Source of the DNA: Acinetobacter nosocomialis
GTDB taxonomy: Bacteria; Pseudomonadota; Gammaproteobacteria; Pseudomonadales; Moraxellaceae
Length of the DNA: 64,000 bases
Direction of reading: 5' to 3'
NCBI GenBank assembly: GCA_025736915.1
Contig: CP107049.1
Location: 3,534,001 to 3,598,000 of the forward strand
Of the stretch, positions 34,630-44,040 are shown in pieces. The notes below the pieces were generated by a model that was not told the DNA's origin, did not search any database, and worked only from the letters and a program-made list of their open reading frames with translations. Positions within the stretch are counted from its first letter, which is position 1, and every line of letters begins with the position of its first letter. Position numbers and translations under genes: made by a program.

Positions 34630-35223
34630 ATGTCTTTTACTACAGCTGTTGAGTTGGTAGGTGAACACGTTATTCTAAAGCCTTTAAACTTAACTCAAGT
34701 TGGATCACTAGCAGAGGCTGTTTGTGATGGGGAGCTCTATAATCTTTGGTATACCCGTGTGCCAAGACCTGAACAAATGGCTGCTGAAATTGAAAGACGT
34801 CTCGGTTTACAAAGTTCTGGTTCTATGTTGCCTTTTTATATTGAAGACAGAAAAACAGGACGAGCGTTAGGCATGACGACTTTAATGCATATTGAAGAAG
34901 CACATCGCCGTGTAGAAATTGGTTCGACGTGGTACCGCAAGTCTGCACAGCGTTCGCCTGTAAATACTGAGTGTAAAAAACTACTGTTGGCCCATGCATT
35001 TGAGACTTTAAACTGCATTGCGGTTGAGTTACGCACATCTTCTTTAAATGTTCAAAGTCAAACTGCAATTCTGCGTTTGGGAGCAAAGCTTGATGGTGTG
35101 CTGAGGAGCCATCAAATTGTGAAAGATGATATTTTGCGAGACACTCACGTTTACAGCATTTTGAAACATGAGTGGCCTGCGGTTCGCCAAAACTTGGAAT
35201 GGATGTTGAATAAACCGCGATAG
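34630..35223 (+). CDS. RimJ/RimL-type GNAT N-acetyltransferase
   Basis: A 197-residue GNAT of the RimJ/RimL group. It begins LVGEHVILKPLNLTQVGSLA, has FYIEDRKTGRALGMTTLM, the acetyl-CoA region RRVEIGSTWYRKSAQRSPVN and a C-terminal NVQSQTAILRLGAKLDGVLR that is typical of the group. It sits 42 bases after paiB with AGGAGA before the ATG, so it is cotranscribed. Substrate could be a protein N-terminus or a small amine. Confidence 0.88.
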   Translation: MSFTTAVELVGEHVILKPLNLTQVGSLAEAVCDGELYNLWYTRVPRPEQMAAEIERRLGLQSSGSMLPFYIEDRKTGRALGMTTLMHIEEAHRRVEIGSTWYRKSAQRSPVNTECKKLLLAHAFETLNCIAVELRTSSLNVQSQTAILRLGAKLDGVLRSHQIVKDDILRDTHVYSILKHEWPAVRQNLEWMLNKPR

Positions 35224-35266
35224 AAAAGATATGGATTAGGCCTTGATTTTAAGAGGCCGTATCTCT

Positions 35267-36685
35267 TTATGAAATGGTCTCAACTCTTTGTTGAATAGTT
35301 TTGATAACCTGATCTAATGCGCTTTGAATTGTAGTGTTCCATTCAAAAGAGCAGTTGATTCTCAAATAATGCTGCTGTGCGGGTAAAACACTAAAAAGAG
35401 GACTTGGCGCAACGCCAATGTCTTGCTGAATCAACTCTTCATAAACTTGCATACTGTCTAGCGTACTAGGAAGTTTGACCCATAGAAAATAGCCACTTGG
35501 GTAATAATACACTTCGCAAGAGCTCGGTAAATGCTGCTTTAAGTAGTGATAAAACTGTTTTTTATAACGCTCAAGTGAAAGTCTAAGTGTACGCAAGTGC
35601 TTTTCATAATGATGATGAGATAAAAACTCAACCAATGCATTTTGAATGAGTGCATTTACTGAAATAGTACTCATAAGCTGTAAATGTTGAATATGGTCTG
35701 AAAACTTACCCGCATAGACCCAACCAACCCGAAAACCAGCACCTAATGTTTTAGAAAAAGACGAGCAGTGAAGCACCAGATTTTGTTGGTCAAAATACTT
35801 CATTGAAAGTGGTTTTTGGCCGCCATAAAAAAGCTCTTCATAGACATCATCTTCAATCAAATAAATTTGGTGTTCATGAAGCAATTTGGCAATTTTATAT
35901 TTAATGTCATCACTAACAGTAAAACCAATCGGGTTGTGGCTATTTAACATGAGCCAACACACCTTGATAGGATAGGTTTGAATGACTTGTTCAAAAGCTT
36001 CTAGGTCAAAACCATGCTGAGGATGTTCAGGAATGGTAATCACTTTAAGCCCTAAGCGCTCTGCAGCTTGCCAAGCCCCGTAAAATACGGTTTGTTGCAA
36101 TAGAATATAGTCGCCTGGTTTAGCGACTGCTTGTAATGAAAGATTAAGCGCGTCCAAACCTCCTGATGTAATGACAATGTCATCTGGATCAGTTTGTATC
36201 CCTTGCATACAATAGCGCTGAGCAATCAGTTTCCTTAACGCTAAATTACCGGGAGGTAGACTTGCTGTTTGATCATAGCTTTGTCTTTGACGCGCAAGTT
36301 GCCCCATAATTTGAATAAGTTTGGGGGCAGCTAAAAGCTGACTATCTGGAAAAGCTGAACCAAAAGGTACAACAGATTCATGTTGAATCGATTTAAGATA
36401 TTTAAAAACTAATGAGTTAATTTCGATTTTAGAATTTAATGAAACAACTGAATATTGCTCGAGTGGCTTTAGTGCAATTTGCTCTGCAACAAAATATCCA
36501 GATTTTTCTTTTGAATAAATCAGACCTTGTGATTCAAGTTCTTGGTAAGCATTCATTACCGTCATTAAACTAAAACCAGAGCGTTGCACCTGATCTCTTA
36601 AAGAAGGTAACTTCTCGTGTGCATTTAAAGTGCCGCTCTCAATGAGTTGGCGAATGCTATGGGCAAGTTGTTCTGATTTATACAT
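35267..36685 (-). CDS. MocR-type PLP-dependent regulator
   Basis: A 472-residue GntR HTH/aminotransferase protein. The HTH (1-70: LAHSIRQLIESGTLNAHEKL, LRDQVQRSGFSLMTVMNAYQ) precedes an aminotransferase domain with LIEDDVYEELFYGG and the PLP lysine in HCSSFSKTLGAGFRVGW. It belongs to the ydcR-like subgroup, different from the MocR at 32347. It stands alone, convergent with the GNAT gene. No obvious divergent target exists, since the cyd operon lies upstream on the same strand and ends in a terminator. Confidence 0.88.
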   Translation of the reverse strand: MYKSEQLAHSIRQLIESGTLNAHEKLPSLRDQVQRSGFSLMTVMNAYQELESQGLIYSKEKSGYFVAEQIALKPLEQYSVVSLNSKIEINSLVFKYLKSIQHESVVPFGSAFPDSQLLAAPKLIQIMGQLARQRQSYDQTASLPPGNLALRKLIAQRYCMQGIQTDPDDIVITSGGLDALNLSLQAVAKPGDYILLQQTVFYGAWQAAERLGLKVITIPEHPQHGFDLEAFEQVIQTYPIKVCWLMLNSHNPIGFTVSDDIKYKIAKLLHEHQIYLIEDDVYEELFYGGQKPLSMKYFDQQNLVLHCSSFSKTLGAGFRVGWVYAGKFSDHIQHLQLMSTISVNALIQNALVEFLSHHHYEKHLRTLRLSLERYKKQFYHYLKQHLPSSCEVYYYPSGYFLWVKLPSTLDSMQVYEELIQQDIGVAPSPLFSVLPAQQHYLRINCSFEWNTTIQSALDQVIKTIQQRVETIS

Positions 36686-36729
36686 GTATGAGCTGCACGA
36701 AATAAAAAAAGATGCACTGAATTAATAAT

Positions 36730-36762
36730 AAATGCCGTTTGTAGAATCTACAAACGGCATTT
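36730..36762 (-). terminator. Terminator of the cytochrome bd operon
   Basis: A perfect 15-bp stem AAATGCCGTTTGTAG / CTACAAACGGCATTT with a 3-nt loop lies 16 bases after the stop of the 44-residue gene on the minus strand. Confidence 0.9.
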
Positions 36763-36778
36763 GCTTATAAAAATAAGT

Positions 36779-36913
36779 TTACTTTAGGTAAGGGGCTGCA
36801 TAAATCAATATCACTTTAAACAAACCAGCAATAACAGCTAATGCTAAAAAACCACCTAGCCATAGCAAAATAAACCATTGGGTTTGAGACAGTTTAGAAG
36901 ATAAATTTTTCAT
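36779..36913 (-). CDS. cydX: Small third subunit of cytochrome bd (CydX/DUF2474-like)
   Basis: A 44-residue single-span membrane protein, MKNLSSKLSQTQWFILLWLG followed by a hydrophobic helix and ending YAAPYLK. AGGAGGG lies seven bases before the ATG, and the gene starts 15 bases after the cydB stop. Small one-helix proteins after cydAB (CydX, CydH, or the DUF2474 group in the cyanide-insensitive type) stabilise the haem d site. The QWF-LLW-GG pattern fits DUF2474 better than enterobacterial CydX. It is below the size of most automatic gene calls. Confidence 0.85.
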   Translation of the reverse strand: MKNLSSKLSQTQWFILLWLGGFLALAVIAGLFKVILIYAAPYLK

Positions 36914-36928
36914 AAAACCCTCCTAACT

Positions 36929-37936
36929 TTAATGATAGCCTTCATCACCTACACGTACTTTGTCACGGAATACCCAGTAAGACACAATAGTGTAAGCAAT
37001 AATGATTGGAATCAGAATGAGCGCACCGACTAAAGCAAACAGTTGGCTTGAATGTGGAGCTGCGGCTTGCCAGATGGTGACTGATGGCGGAATAATATAA
37101 GGCCATAAACTAATCACAAAACCTGTAAATGCAAGGAAAACGAGGGCTAGCGTATATATAAATGGTTTAAGGTCATGTTGCTGCTTTTTACACGCTGATA
37201 AAATCAGACCAACAAACAATAAAACCAAAATAGGTACAGGACTAAAATAGAACAGATTCGGTAAAGAGAACCAGCGATCTGCGATTTCAGGATGAGTCAA
37301 CGGAGTATATAAACTCACTCCACCAAAAATAATAAGCAGTGCAATAATAAGTTTTGGCATAAGCTCATACATACGTTGCTGCAAACCTTTTTCGGTTTTT
37401 AAAATAAGCCATCCACATCCTAAAGTGGCATACATGGCAACTACACCAATACCAGTAAAGAAGGTAAATGGTGTCAACCAATCAAGTGATCCGCCAGAAA
37501 AAATACCATTGGTGGTTTTAATGCCTTGAATATAGGCACCCAAGATGATGCCTTGAAGGAAGCTAGTTAACACTGAACCCCAAATAAAAGCTAAGTCCCA
37601 AAGGTATTTGGTGCGATGAGCTTTAAAGCGGAATTCAAATGCGACTCCACGGAAAATTAAGGCAATTACCATAAAAATAATAGGTAAATACAGTGCCGAT
37701 AAAACCGTTGAGTAAACTAGTGGAAATGCAGCATAGAGACCAGCTCCACCGAGTACCATCCATGTTTCGTTGCCATCCCAGACAGGGGCTACGGTATTCA
37801 TCATCACGTCACGTTCTTGGCTGTTCTTAATGAAAGGGAACATGATCCCGATTCCTAAGTCAAAGCCATCCATGACCACATAAATCATGACACCTAAACC
37901 GATAATACCGACCCATATTAAAGAAAGATCAATCAT
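36929..37936 (-). CDS. cydB: Cytochrome bd ubiquinol oxidase subunit II
   Basis: A 335-residue membrane subunit with about eight or nine helices. It starts MIDLSLIWVGIIGLGVMIYV, with VMDGFDLGIGIMFPF and the conserved WDGNETWMVLGGAGLYAAFP. It forms the quinol oxidase with subunit I. The longest frame starts at 38023 inside cydA; ATG 37936 has GGAG nine bases upstream and matches the family N-terminus. It overlaps the end of cydA by eight bases, which indicates coupled translation. Confidence 0.93.
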   Translation of the reverse strand: MIDLSLIWVGIIGLGVMIYVVMDGFDLGIGIMFPFIKNSQERDVMMNTVAPVWDGNETWMVLGGAGLYAAFPLVYSTVLSALYLPIIFMVIALIFRGVAFEFRFKAHRTKYLWDLAFIWGSVLTSFLQGIILGAYIQGIKTTNGIFSGGSLDWLTPFTFFTGIGVVAMYATLGCGWLILKTEKGLQQRMYELMPKLIIALLIIFGGVSLYTPLTHPEIADRWFSLPNLFYFSPVPILVLLFVGLILSACKKQQHDLKPFIYTLALVFLAFTGFVISLWPYIIPPSVTIWQAAAPHSSQLFALVGALILIPIIIAYTIVSYWVFRDKVRVGDEGYH

Positions 37937-39374
37937 GACGGTTCTCCCCAGAATTTTGTTTACTGTCAATGTTTTCATCGACAGCACTGAGTGGGCGCAT
38001 TGGTGTTTTAAAGTGTCCAACACCGCCTGCTTCCATATTTGGCGTATCGATAAATACAGGGCCCTTATTAATCAATTTTAAGGTGTAGTAGATACCACTA
38101 CCAAAAACGATGGTATATACCACTACAAAAATAAAGAGGCTAAGGCCGACTTGTTCTGCCGACACAGTATGAGATAAACCATCTTTAGTTCGTAGGATGC
38201 CATATACCACCCATGGTTGACGGCCGACTTCAGTAGTCACCCAACCTGCAAGCATGGCGATATAACCAGATGGCCCCATCACTAAAGCAAACTTATGGAA
38301 CCATGAAGTTTCATAGAGTTTTCCACGCTTACGTAGCCAAAGGGCTATTAAAGACAGCGTGACCATGAGTACGCCAAGCCCGACCATGACACGGAAGCTC
38401 CAGAAAATAATGGTTGAGTTTGGACGATCTTCAGGTGCGAAATCTTTTAAACCAGTGACTTGACCATCTAAACTGTGAGTCAAAATTAAGCTACCCAAAT
38501 ATGGAACTCCCACTTCAAAGTGGTTACGTTCTTCTTTCATATCTGGAATAGCAAATAACAGTAATGGCATAGGCTCATTGTGGTTGGTTTCCCAGTGACC
38601 TTCCATTGCGGCAAGTTTGGCTGGTTGATGTTCACGGGTGTTTAAACCATGGTTATCACCAATCACCACTTGTAAACATGAAGTCACAAGTACCATCCAT
38701 AAACCCATCGAGAATGATTTTTTCACCAATTCATCACGACGGCCTTTTACCAAATGCCAAGCAGATGTTCCCACCACCAATAAAGATGAAACCAAGAAGG
38801 CAGCAGCACCCATATGGGCTAAGCGGTAAGGGAAGGATGGGTTAAAGACAATAGACAACCAGTCTTTTGGCACAATAATGCCATTTTCGATAGCAAAACC
38901 TTGCGGGGTTTGCATCCAGCTATTGGAAGATAAAATCCAGAACATGGAAATACATGTTCCGATGGCAACCATAAGTGTTGCGAAGAAATGGGCTCGAGGG
39001 CCAACACGACCCCAACCAAACAGCATAATACCCAAGAAACCTGCTTCTAAGAAGAAGGCACTTAAGACTTCATAGGTAAGTAAAGGTCCAGTAATACTTC
39101 CGGCGACGCGTGAAAATTCACTCCAGTTGGTACCAAACTGGTAGCTCATTACGACACCGGAAACAACTCCCATACCAAACGCAACGGCAAAGATCTTAAT
39201 CCAGTATTTAAATAGATCTTTATAAATTGGGTTTTGCGTTCTTAACCATTTCCATTCTAAAACTGCTAAAAAACAGGCAAGACCGATGGAAGTGGCCGGA
39301 AAAATAATATGGAAGGATACTGTGAAAGCAAATTGTATTCGCGCTAATTCTAGAGCGGTTAGACCGAGGCTCAT
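37929..39374 (-). CDS. cydA: Cytochrome bd ubiquinol oxidase subunit I (CIO type)
   Basis: A 481-residue membrane subunit. It includes the haem ligand region FTVSFHIIFPATSIG, LTYEVLSAFFLEAGFLGIML, the GRQPWVVYG motif and a short Q-loop, the form known as cyanide-insensitive oxidase in Pseudomonas. It reduces O2 with quinol, supports growth at low oxygen or with inhibitors of haem-copper oxidases, and does not pump protons. AGGGGGAA precedes the ATG. It heads the operon cydA-cydB-small subunit. Confidence 0.94.
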   Translation of the reverse strand: MSLGLTALELARIQFAFTVSFHIIFPATSIGLACFLAVLEWKWLRTQNPIYKDLFKYWIKIFAVAFGMGVVSGVVMSYQFGTNWSEFSRVAGSITGPLLTYEVLSAFFLEAGFLGIMLFGWGRVGPRAHFFATLMVAIGTCISMFWILSSNSWMQTPQGFAIENGIIVPKDWLSIVFNPSFPYRLAHMGAAAFLVSSLLVVGTSAWHLVKGRRDELVKKSFSMGLWMVLVTSCLQVVIGDNHGLNTREHQPAKLAAMEGHWETNHNEPMPLLLFAIPDMKEERNHFEVGVPYLGSLILTHSLDGQVTGLKDFAPEDRPNSTIIFWSFRVMVGLGVLMVTLSLIALWLRKRGKLYETSWFHKFALVMGPSGYIAMLAGWVTTEVGRQPWVVYGILRTKDGLSHTVSAEQVGLSLFIFVVVYTIVFGSGIYYTLKLINKGPVFIDTPNMEAGGVGHFKTPMRPLSAVDENIDSKQNSGENRHD

Positions 39375-40028
39375 AAAACTTTCCCCCTGTGAACTAGCTG
39401 ATGATGATTAAATGAGTTAAATACTTATTTTCAGGCAAAAAAGTACTCTGGCGATTAACCTTACTTCTGTGATAAATGTTCTTAGCAAGTAAAATGCCAA
39501 CAGGGTAAAGCAACATAATTGCTTGATATTTCAATAGAATAGTGCGATTGATTGTTTTCAATCTGTTAATAAAGTTTATGCTTGATGTTGCATTTGTAAA
39601 AATGCATGTTGCATTGAAACATTGATGAAATATCTGGCGATATGCAATAGATCGTCTCATGAAAACTACCTACCTTAAGAAGTTTTCTTAATCATGCACT
39701 CGCTCTATTTGTATATGTAGATACAGAAATTTTTTATAAAACTATAACAGTTCAGTATGGTTTCAAGGGTGTGCTATAGTTTTTTTTCAATCATCTGTAG
39801 CTATATATTCATTCCTCCAAAGTTCACAATAAAAATGAACAGGATTTACCGCCAACCTAAACCAACCTTCAAGACTCAATGTGAACGCTGTTTTAGATTT
39901 TTTTAAGCACATGATTATGTTCTTCTTTTCTATTTCCATTGTTGTTTTGTGTAGGGTCCGGTTGCTGCGTGTTTCTTAAAGACCTAAGTGTAAGTGTAGC
40001 GCTTCTAAAATAGCTTGGATGTTAAAAA
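39375..40028. other. Long intergenic region upstream of cydA
   Basis: About 650 bases between divergent cydA and an orphan gene. A minus-strand frame at 39394-39660 has no good support. At 39738-39783 AAAACTATA and TATAGTTTT form inverted arms around a 28-base loop followed by T residues, which could be a weak terminator of an unlisted short transcript or a regulator site. A 23-codon frame at 39834 with CERC is too short to call. Oxygen regulators such as ArcA/FNR sites are not obvious by eye. Confidence 0.4.
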
Positions 40029-40847
40029 ATGTTTATTACTTCTCAACTAAATGTTCTACATAAAATTATTAAAAATCAGTCTATTTCTACATTGGTATTA
40101 GATCAGTTAGAACAGACTTATGTGAACCTTGAAGCAACCTTACTTAGAGCGAAAGTACTCAGAGACTTTTCTAAAACTCAAACGGTTTATTTAATTCAGT
40201 CTCATATTGAGCCACAGCAAAGCAGTTTGGCTTATCTATTCTCACCATTTATTTTTGCTAACTTAAACAAGGCAGCTATTTATACAACACCTGCAACTGC
40301 GCCTGTGCTTTCTATTCTTAATAAATATTACCAAGCTGAAAATAAAGTACTCTTTAAAGTAGATGACGTTTTAGAAAGTCTAAAAATTTATATAGATTTG
40401 GAGCTTGCAGAGCTTAATGAGGTTGAGTTTATTTATTTAAGCTTAATCAAGGCACTGTGCCGAAGTGATCTCTCAACAGTTTTTCTAATTACGAGTTTAG
40501 ACGTAGATGTCGAGCATTTAAAAGCACTGGAGCAATTTTTAAAGATCAAAATTTATTGGATTAAAACCACAAAAGATGATGACTTAAAAAACCTCAATGG
40601 CTTAGAAATGCGGAAATTATTATTCAAAAATAAAGATGAAACTTATGTCAAATTATGCGCGAAATTCGCTCAAATGAACGCAGCGTTGGTGGGTTTATGC
40701 GATACCTTTACTGCTGGTCAAATGACACATTTAATTGATGATATGTTTTATTCAGAGCATATTTTCGAAAAGCTATCTGTCTATTCAGAATATATACAAA
40801 CACTTCTGCAAAGCCAGCAGAGCATTAGACAAAAAGAACTATCTTAG
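40029..40847 (+). CDS. Hypothetical protein, no recognised domain
   Basis: A 272-residue protein with no signal peptide, no strong membrane span and a balanced composition. It is rich in Leu, Lys and Asp, mostly alpha-helical by appearance, with an internal stretch YLIQSHIEPQQSSLAYLFSP and a C-terminal helix ending SQQSIRQKELS. The pattern of alternating hydrophobic residues looks like a globular cytosolic protein. I do not recognise the family. It stands alone, divergent from cydA and 134 bases before the SfnB-like gene, from which it is not separated by an obvious terminator. An overlapping ATG at 40019 is in another frame. Confidence 0.65.
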   Translation: MFITSQLNVLHKIIKNQSISTLVLDQLEQTYVNLEATLLRAKVLRDFSKTQTVYLIQSHIEPQQSSLAYLFSPFIFANLNKAAIYTTPATAPVLSILNKYYQAENKVLFKVDDVLESLKIYIDLELAELNEVEFIYLSLIKALCRSDLSTVFLITSLDVDVEHLKALEQFLKIKIYWIKTTKDDDLKNLNGLEMRKLLFKNKDETYVKLCAKFAQMNAALVGLCDTFTAGQMTHLIDDMFYSEHIFEKLSVYSEYIQTLLQSQQSIRQKELS

Positions 40848-40981
40848 GGCTTGGGAGATGAGCTTTTTATCTTTGTGTTTAGGTTCTTATATAAAGAATG
40901 AATACAGTTATAAAAAAATAATCGTTTTCATGTGAAATAAATATTTTATGGTAAAAGCAAAGCAATATTGGTTTTACTTAC

Positions 40982-42277
40982 ATGACAAATTTAAATTTTG
41001 AGCATCATCTCGGTTCCTTAACACATGCTGCACTTAGTCAGGCCTCAATTATTTCTCGCGTGTGGGGTGAAGGGCCTTCAGAACGTTATGATGAATTGGC
41101 AAAAAATTTTAGACCGACTTTTGCCCGTATTAAAGAAGGGGCTTTAATCCGTGAGCAGCAGCATATTTTGCCTTATGAACAACTTCAGTGGCTCAAAGAT
41201 ATTGGCTTTACGCGCTTACGACTTCCCAAAGTTCATGGTGGCTTTGATGCAACTATTCCTGAATTATTTGCATTACTCATTGAGCTTGCAGAAGCGGACT
41301 CAAACTTACCGCAAGCTTTGCGAGTGCATTTTGGTTTCACTGAAGATGTCTTGGTAAGTAAAGACAAAGCGTTTCAACAGCGTTGGCTTAGCCGAATTGC
41401 AAATGGGGAAACAGTAGGCAGTGCATGGTCTGAAGGCGGGAAAGAGTCAATTGATCAATTCGAAACACATTTATATCGAGATAGTGACGGTAAAATTCGC
41501 GTTAAAGGTAAAAAATATTACACCACAGGCAGTCTATATGCGGATTGGGTTGACGTTGGTGTAACAGATTTAAAGGGTGAATCTGGCTCGGTCGTTGTTC
41601 GCCGTGAAGATGAAGGCGTCGAAATTGTTGATGACTGGAATGGCTTTGGTCAGCAACTTACCGCGAGTGGTACAGCATATTTCCATGATGTATTAGTCGA
41701 TGAAACTGAAATTTTACCTGATGATGACCGTTTTAAATATTCAGCGGCTTACTATCAACTGGTCCAACTGGCAATCATTACAGGTCTAGGACGTGCTGCA
41801 ACCTATGATGTTTCTCAAGCTGTTGCTAAACGTACCCGAAACTATACGCATGCGAATGCTCAATTTGTAAAACAGGATCCGCAAATTTTACAAGTAGTGG
41901 GACAAATTCGTGGTGCAGCTTACACTGCAGGAGCGATTGTTGAAAAAGTCGCACAAAGCTTACAACGTGCTTACTTAGCTGCATTTCAAAATAATGAGCA
42001 GCTTGAAGAAGAGCAAAATGTGCTTGCCGAACTTGAAAGTGCGCAGTCTCAAACGGTCATTACCGATCTAATTTTAAATGCTTCTACGATTTTATTTGAC
42101 GCTTTAGGTGCTTCTGCAACGGACAAAGATTTAGGCCTAGATCGATACTGGCGTAATGTACGAACTTTAGCTTCACATAACCCGAGAGTATTTAAAAATC
42201 GAATTATTGGTGATTTTAGTGTAAACGGCACATTACCACCTTATCAATGGCGTATTGGTGAAGTAGCTAAACAATAA
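40982..42277 (+). CDS. sfnB: SfnB-like flavin-dependent monooxygenase (acyl-CoA dehydrogenase fold)
   Basis: A 431-residue protein with the acyl-CoA dehydrogenase fold, of the DszC/SfnB group. The pattern includes LPYEQLQWLKDIGFTRLRLP, HFGFTEDVL, GSAWSEGG, KGKKYYTTGSLYADWV and the C-terminal DRYWRNVRTLASHNPRV that marks this group. Such enzymes use reduced flavin and oxygen to oxidise sulfur or nitrogen compounds; SfnB belongs to dimethyl sulfone/organosulfur use in Pseudomonas. The neighbouring LLM monooxygenase and tau genes support an organosulfur role. The substrate is not determinable here. Confidence 0.85.
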   Translation: MTNLNFEHHLGSLTHAALSQASIISRVWGEGPSERYDELAKNFRPTFARIKEGALIREQQHILPYEQLQWLKDIGFTRLRLPKVHGGFDATIPELFALLIELAEADSNLPQALRVHFGFTEDVLVSKDKAFQQRWLSRIANGETVGSAWSEGGKESIDQFETHLYRDSDGKIRVKGKKYYTTGSLYADWVDVGVTDLKGESGSVVVRREDEGVEIVDDWNGFGQQLTASGTAYFHDVLVDETEILPDDDRFKYSAAYYQLVQLAIITGLGRAATYDVSQAVAKRTRNYTHANAQFVKQDPQILQVVGQIRGAAYTAGAIVEKVAQSLQRAYLAAFQNNEQLEEEQNVLAELESAQSQTVITDLILNASTILFDALGASATDKDLGLDRYWRNVRTLASHNPRVFKNRIIGDFSVNGTLPPYQWRIGEVAKQ

Positions 42278-42290
42278 TTGATAATCATAG

Positions 42291-42328
42291 ATATTAAGCT
42301 GCTATTTTTAGTGGCTTAATATTATTTT
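42291..42328 (+). terminator. Terminator after the SfnB-like gene
   Basis: ATATTAAGC (42291-42299) pairs with GCTTAATAT (42314-42322), with partial extra pairing CTA/TAG inside and TATTTTGATT after it. Confidence 0.7.
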
Positions 42329-42454
42329 GATTGTTTAAATTAAATTATAAAAATCTATTAGAATAAAATCATATTTTGTTTGGGGTATATATTATAAAGA
42401 AAACATAAAAATTGCTTTAGTATAAAAATTAAATAAAATGCTGGCTGATATTTT

Positions 42455-43846
42455 ATGACTAAGAAAATTAGTTTTAATGCTTTTGAAATGAATTGTATTG
42501 CTCACCAATCTCCTGGATTATGGCGACATCCTCAAGATCGATCTGTTGAATATAAAGATTTAGAATATTGGACAGATTTAGCACAAATTCTTGAGCGTGG
42601 TTTTTTTGACGGTATTTTTATTGCAGATGTGCTTGGTATTTATGACGTTTATCATCAAAGTGCTGAACATGCCTTAACAGGTGCAGTACAAGTTCCGGTC
42701 AATGATCCGCTACAGATTGTGCCAGCGATGGCCGCAGTCACAAAGCACTTGGGCTTTGGTGTCACAACTTCGATTTCTTTTGAACATCCTTATCCTTTTG
42801 CTAGACGTATTAGTACACTAGACCATTTAACCAAAGGGCGAGTTGGATGGAATATCGTGACGTCTTATTTGGAAAGTGGTTCGAAAAACTTAGGTCTAAA
42901 AACTCAGGTTAATCATGACAATCGTTATGATATTGCTGATGAATACTTAGAGGTCCTTTACAAACTTTGGGAAGGTTCTTGGGAAGAAGGTTCGGTAGTT
43001 CGTGACCGTGAAAGCGGTATCTTTGCTGACCATAAAAAAGTGCATCCAATTCAGCACGAGGGTAAATACTTTACTGTACCGGGCATCCATATTTGTGAGC
43101 CATCACCGCAGCGAACACCAGTACTCTACCAAGCAGGGGCATCTTCACGTGGGCAGAAGTTTGCCAGTCAAAATGCCGAGTGTGTATTTATTGCAGCGCC
43201 TTCTAAAATTGCCACTAAAAAAGTGGTGCAGGGCATTCGCCAAAAATTGGCTCAAGAAGGCCGCGATCCGTACTCTGTTAAAATTTATGCGCTTTTGTCG
43301 ATTGTCACTGATGAAACCGATGCAAAAGCACAGGCTAAGTTTAAAGAATATCAAAGCTATGGAAGCTATGATGGCGCTTTAACCTTGCTGTCTGGCTGGT
43401 CGGGTGTTGATTTTTCACAATATCAACCCACTGACAAAGTTGAATATATTCAAACCAATGCCATTCAATCTTTATTAGATTCTTATGTAAATGCAGATCC
43501 AGAGCGTGTTTGGACCATTGAAGAAATTGCAAATTGGAACAGCTTAGGTGGGAATGGACCTGTGTTAGTGGGTTCGGCAGAAACAGTTTCAGATGCTCTA
43601 CAGCAATGGGTTGAAGATACAGATGTCGATGGCTTTAACCTTGCCTATATTTTGGCGCATCAAACCTTTGCCGATGTGGTCGAATTTATTGTTCCAGAGT
43701 TGCAAAAACGAGGGGTATATCAAACCTCATATGCACAAGGAACATTAAGAGAAAAACTATTTGGTGCTGGGCCATATTTGCCTGAAAATCACCGAGGTGC
43801 AAAATATCGTAATCTAAAAGAGTTAAAACTTGCAGAGGCGAGTTAA
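42455..43846 (+). CDS. LLM-class flavin monooxygenase (DszA/NtaA/SnaA group)
   Basis: A 463-residue bacterial luciferase-like monooxygenase. It has ISFNAFEMNCIAHQSPGLWR, FFDGIFIADVLGIYDVY, the FMN region GRVGWNIVTSYLES and YQAGASSRGQKFASQNAECV, all typical of the NtaA/SnaA/DszA subfamily. These are two-component enzymes that oxidise sulfones, nitrilotriacetate or similar substrates with FMNH2 from a separate reductase; no reductase gene is in the immediate neighbourhood. With the SfnB-like gene upstream it suggests C-S bond cleavage to release sulfite. Confidence 0.88.
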   Translation: MTKKISFNAFEMNCIAHQSPGLWRHPQDRSVEYKDLEYWTDLAQILERGFFDGIFIADVLGIYDVYHQSAEHALTGAVQVPVNDPLQIVPAMAAVTKHLGFGVTTSISFEHPYPFARRISTLDHLTKGRVGWNIVTSYLESGSKNLGLKTQVNHDNRYDIADEYLEVLYKLWEGSWEEGSVVRDRESGIFADHKKVHPIQHEGKYFTVPGIHICEPSPQRTPVLYQAGASSRGQKFASQNAECVFIAAPSKIATKKVVQGIRQKLAQEGRDPYSVKIYALLSIVTDETDAKAQAKFKEYQSYGSYDGALTLLSGWSGVDFSQYQPTDKVEYIQTNAIQSLLDSYVNADPERVWTIEEIANWNSLGGNGPVLVGSAETVSDALQQWVEDTDVDGFNLAYILAHQTFADVVEFIVPELQKRGVYQTSYAQGTLREKLFGAGPYLPENHRGAKYRNLKELKLAEAS

Positions 43847-43871
43847 TATTTTGGAAAACCTTTAAATAAAT

Positions 43872-43898
43872 AGCTGGTTAAATACCAGCTTTTATTTT
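43872..43898 (+). terminator. Terminator after the LLM monooxygenase
   Basis: AGCTGGT - TAAAT - ACCAGCT followed by TTTATTTT, 25 bases after the stop codon. Confidence 0.85.
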
Positions 43899-44040
43899 GC
43901 CTTTTTATATCGGTTTTACTGCTGAGTTAATAATGAAAAGATAATTCTATAATTTAGATTAAAACATCAGATTAATTTGTTTTTGTATTATGTGAATAAT
44001 CATTATTTTGTTCCTGTTATTAAAATTCAGGAATTATTAA

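Noticed and set aside
35224..35266. Terminator between the GNAT and second MocR genes
   Set aside because: AGGCCT/AGGCC and AGATA/TATCT can pair only with mismatches and bulges; too weak to list.
39394..39660. 88-codon minus-strand frame upstream of cydA
   Set aside because: No recognisable domain, biased to Ile/Asn/Thr from AT-rich DNA; a weak GGTAGG is the only support.
39834..39905. 23-codon frame with a CERC motif
   Set aside because: Too short, no Shine-Dalgarno site, no context.
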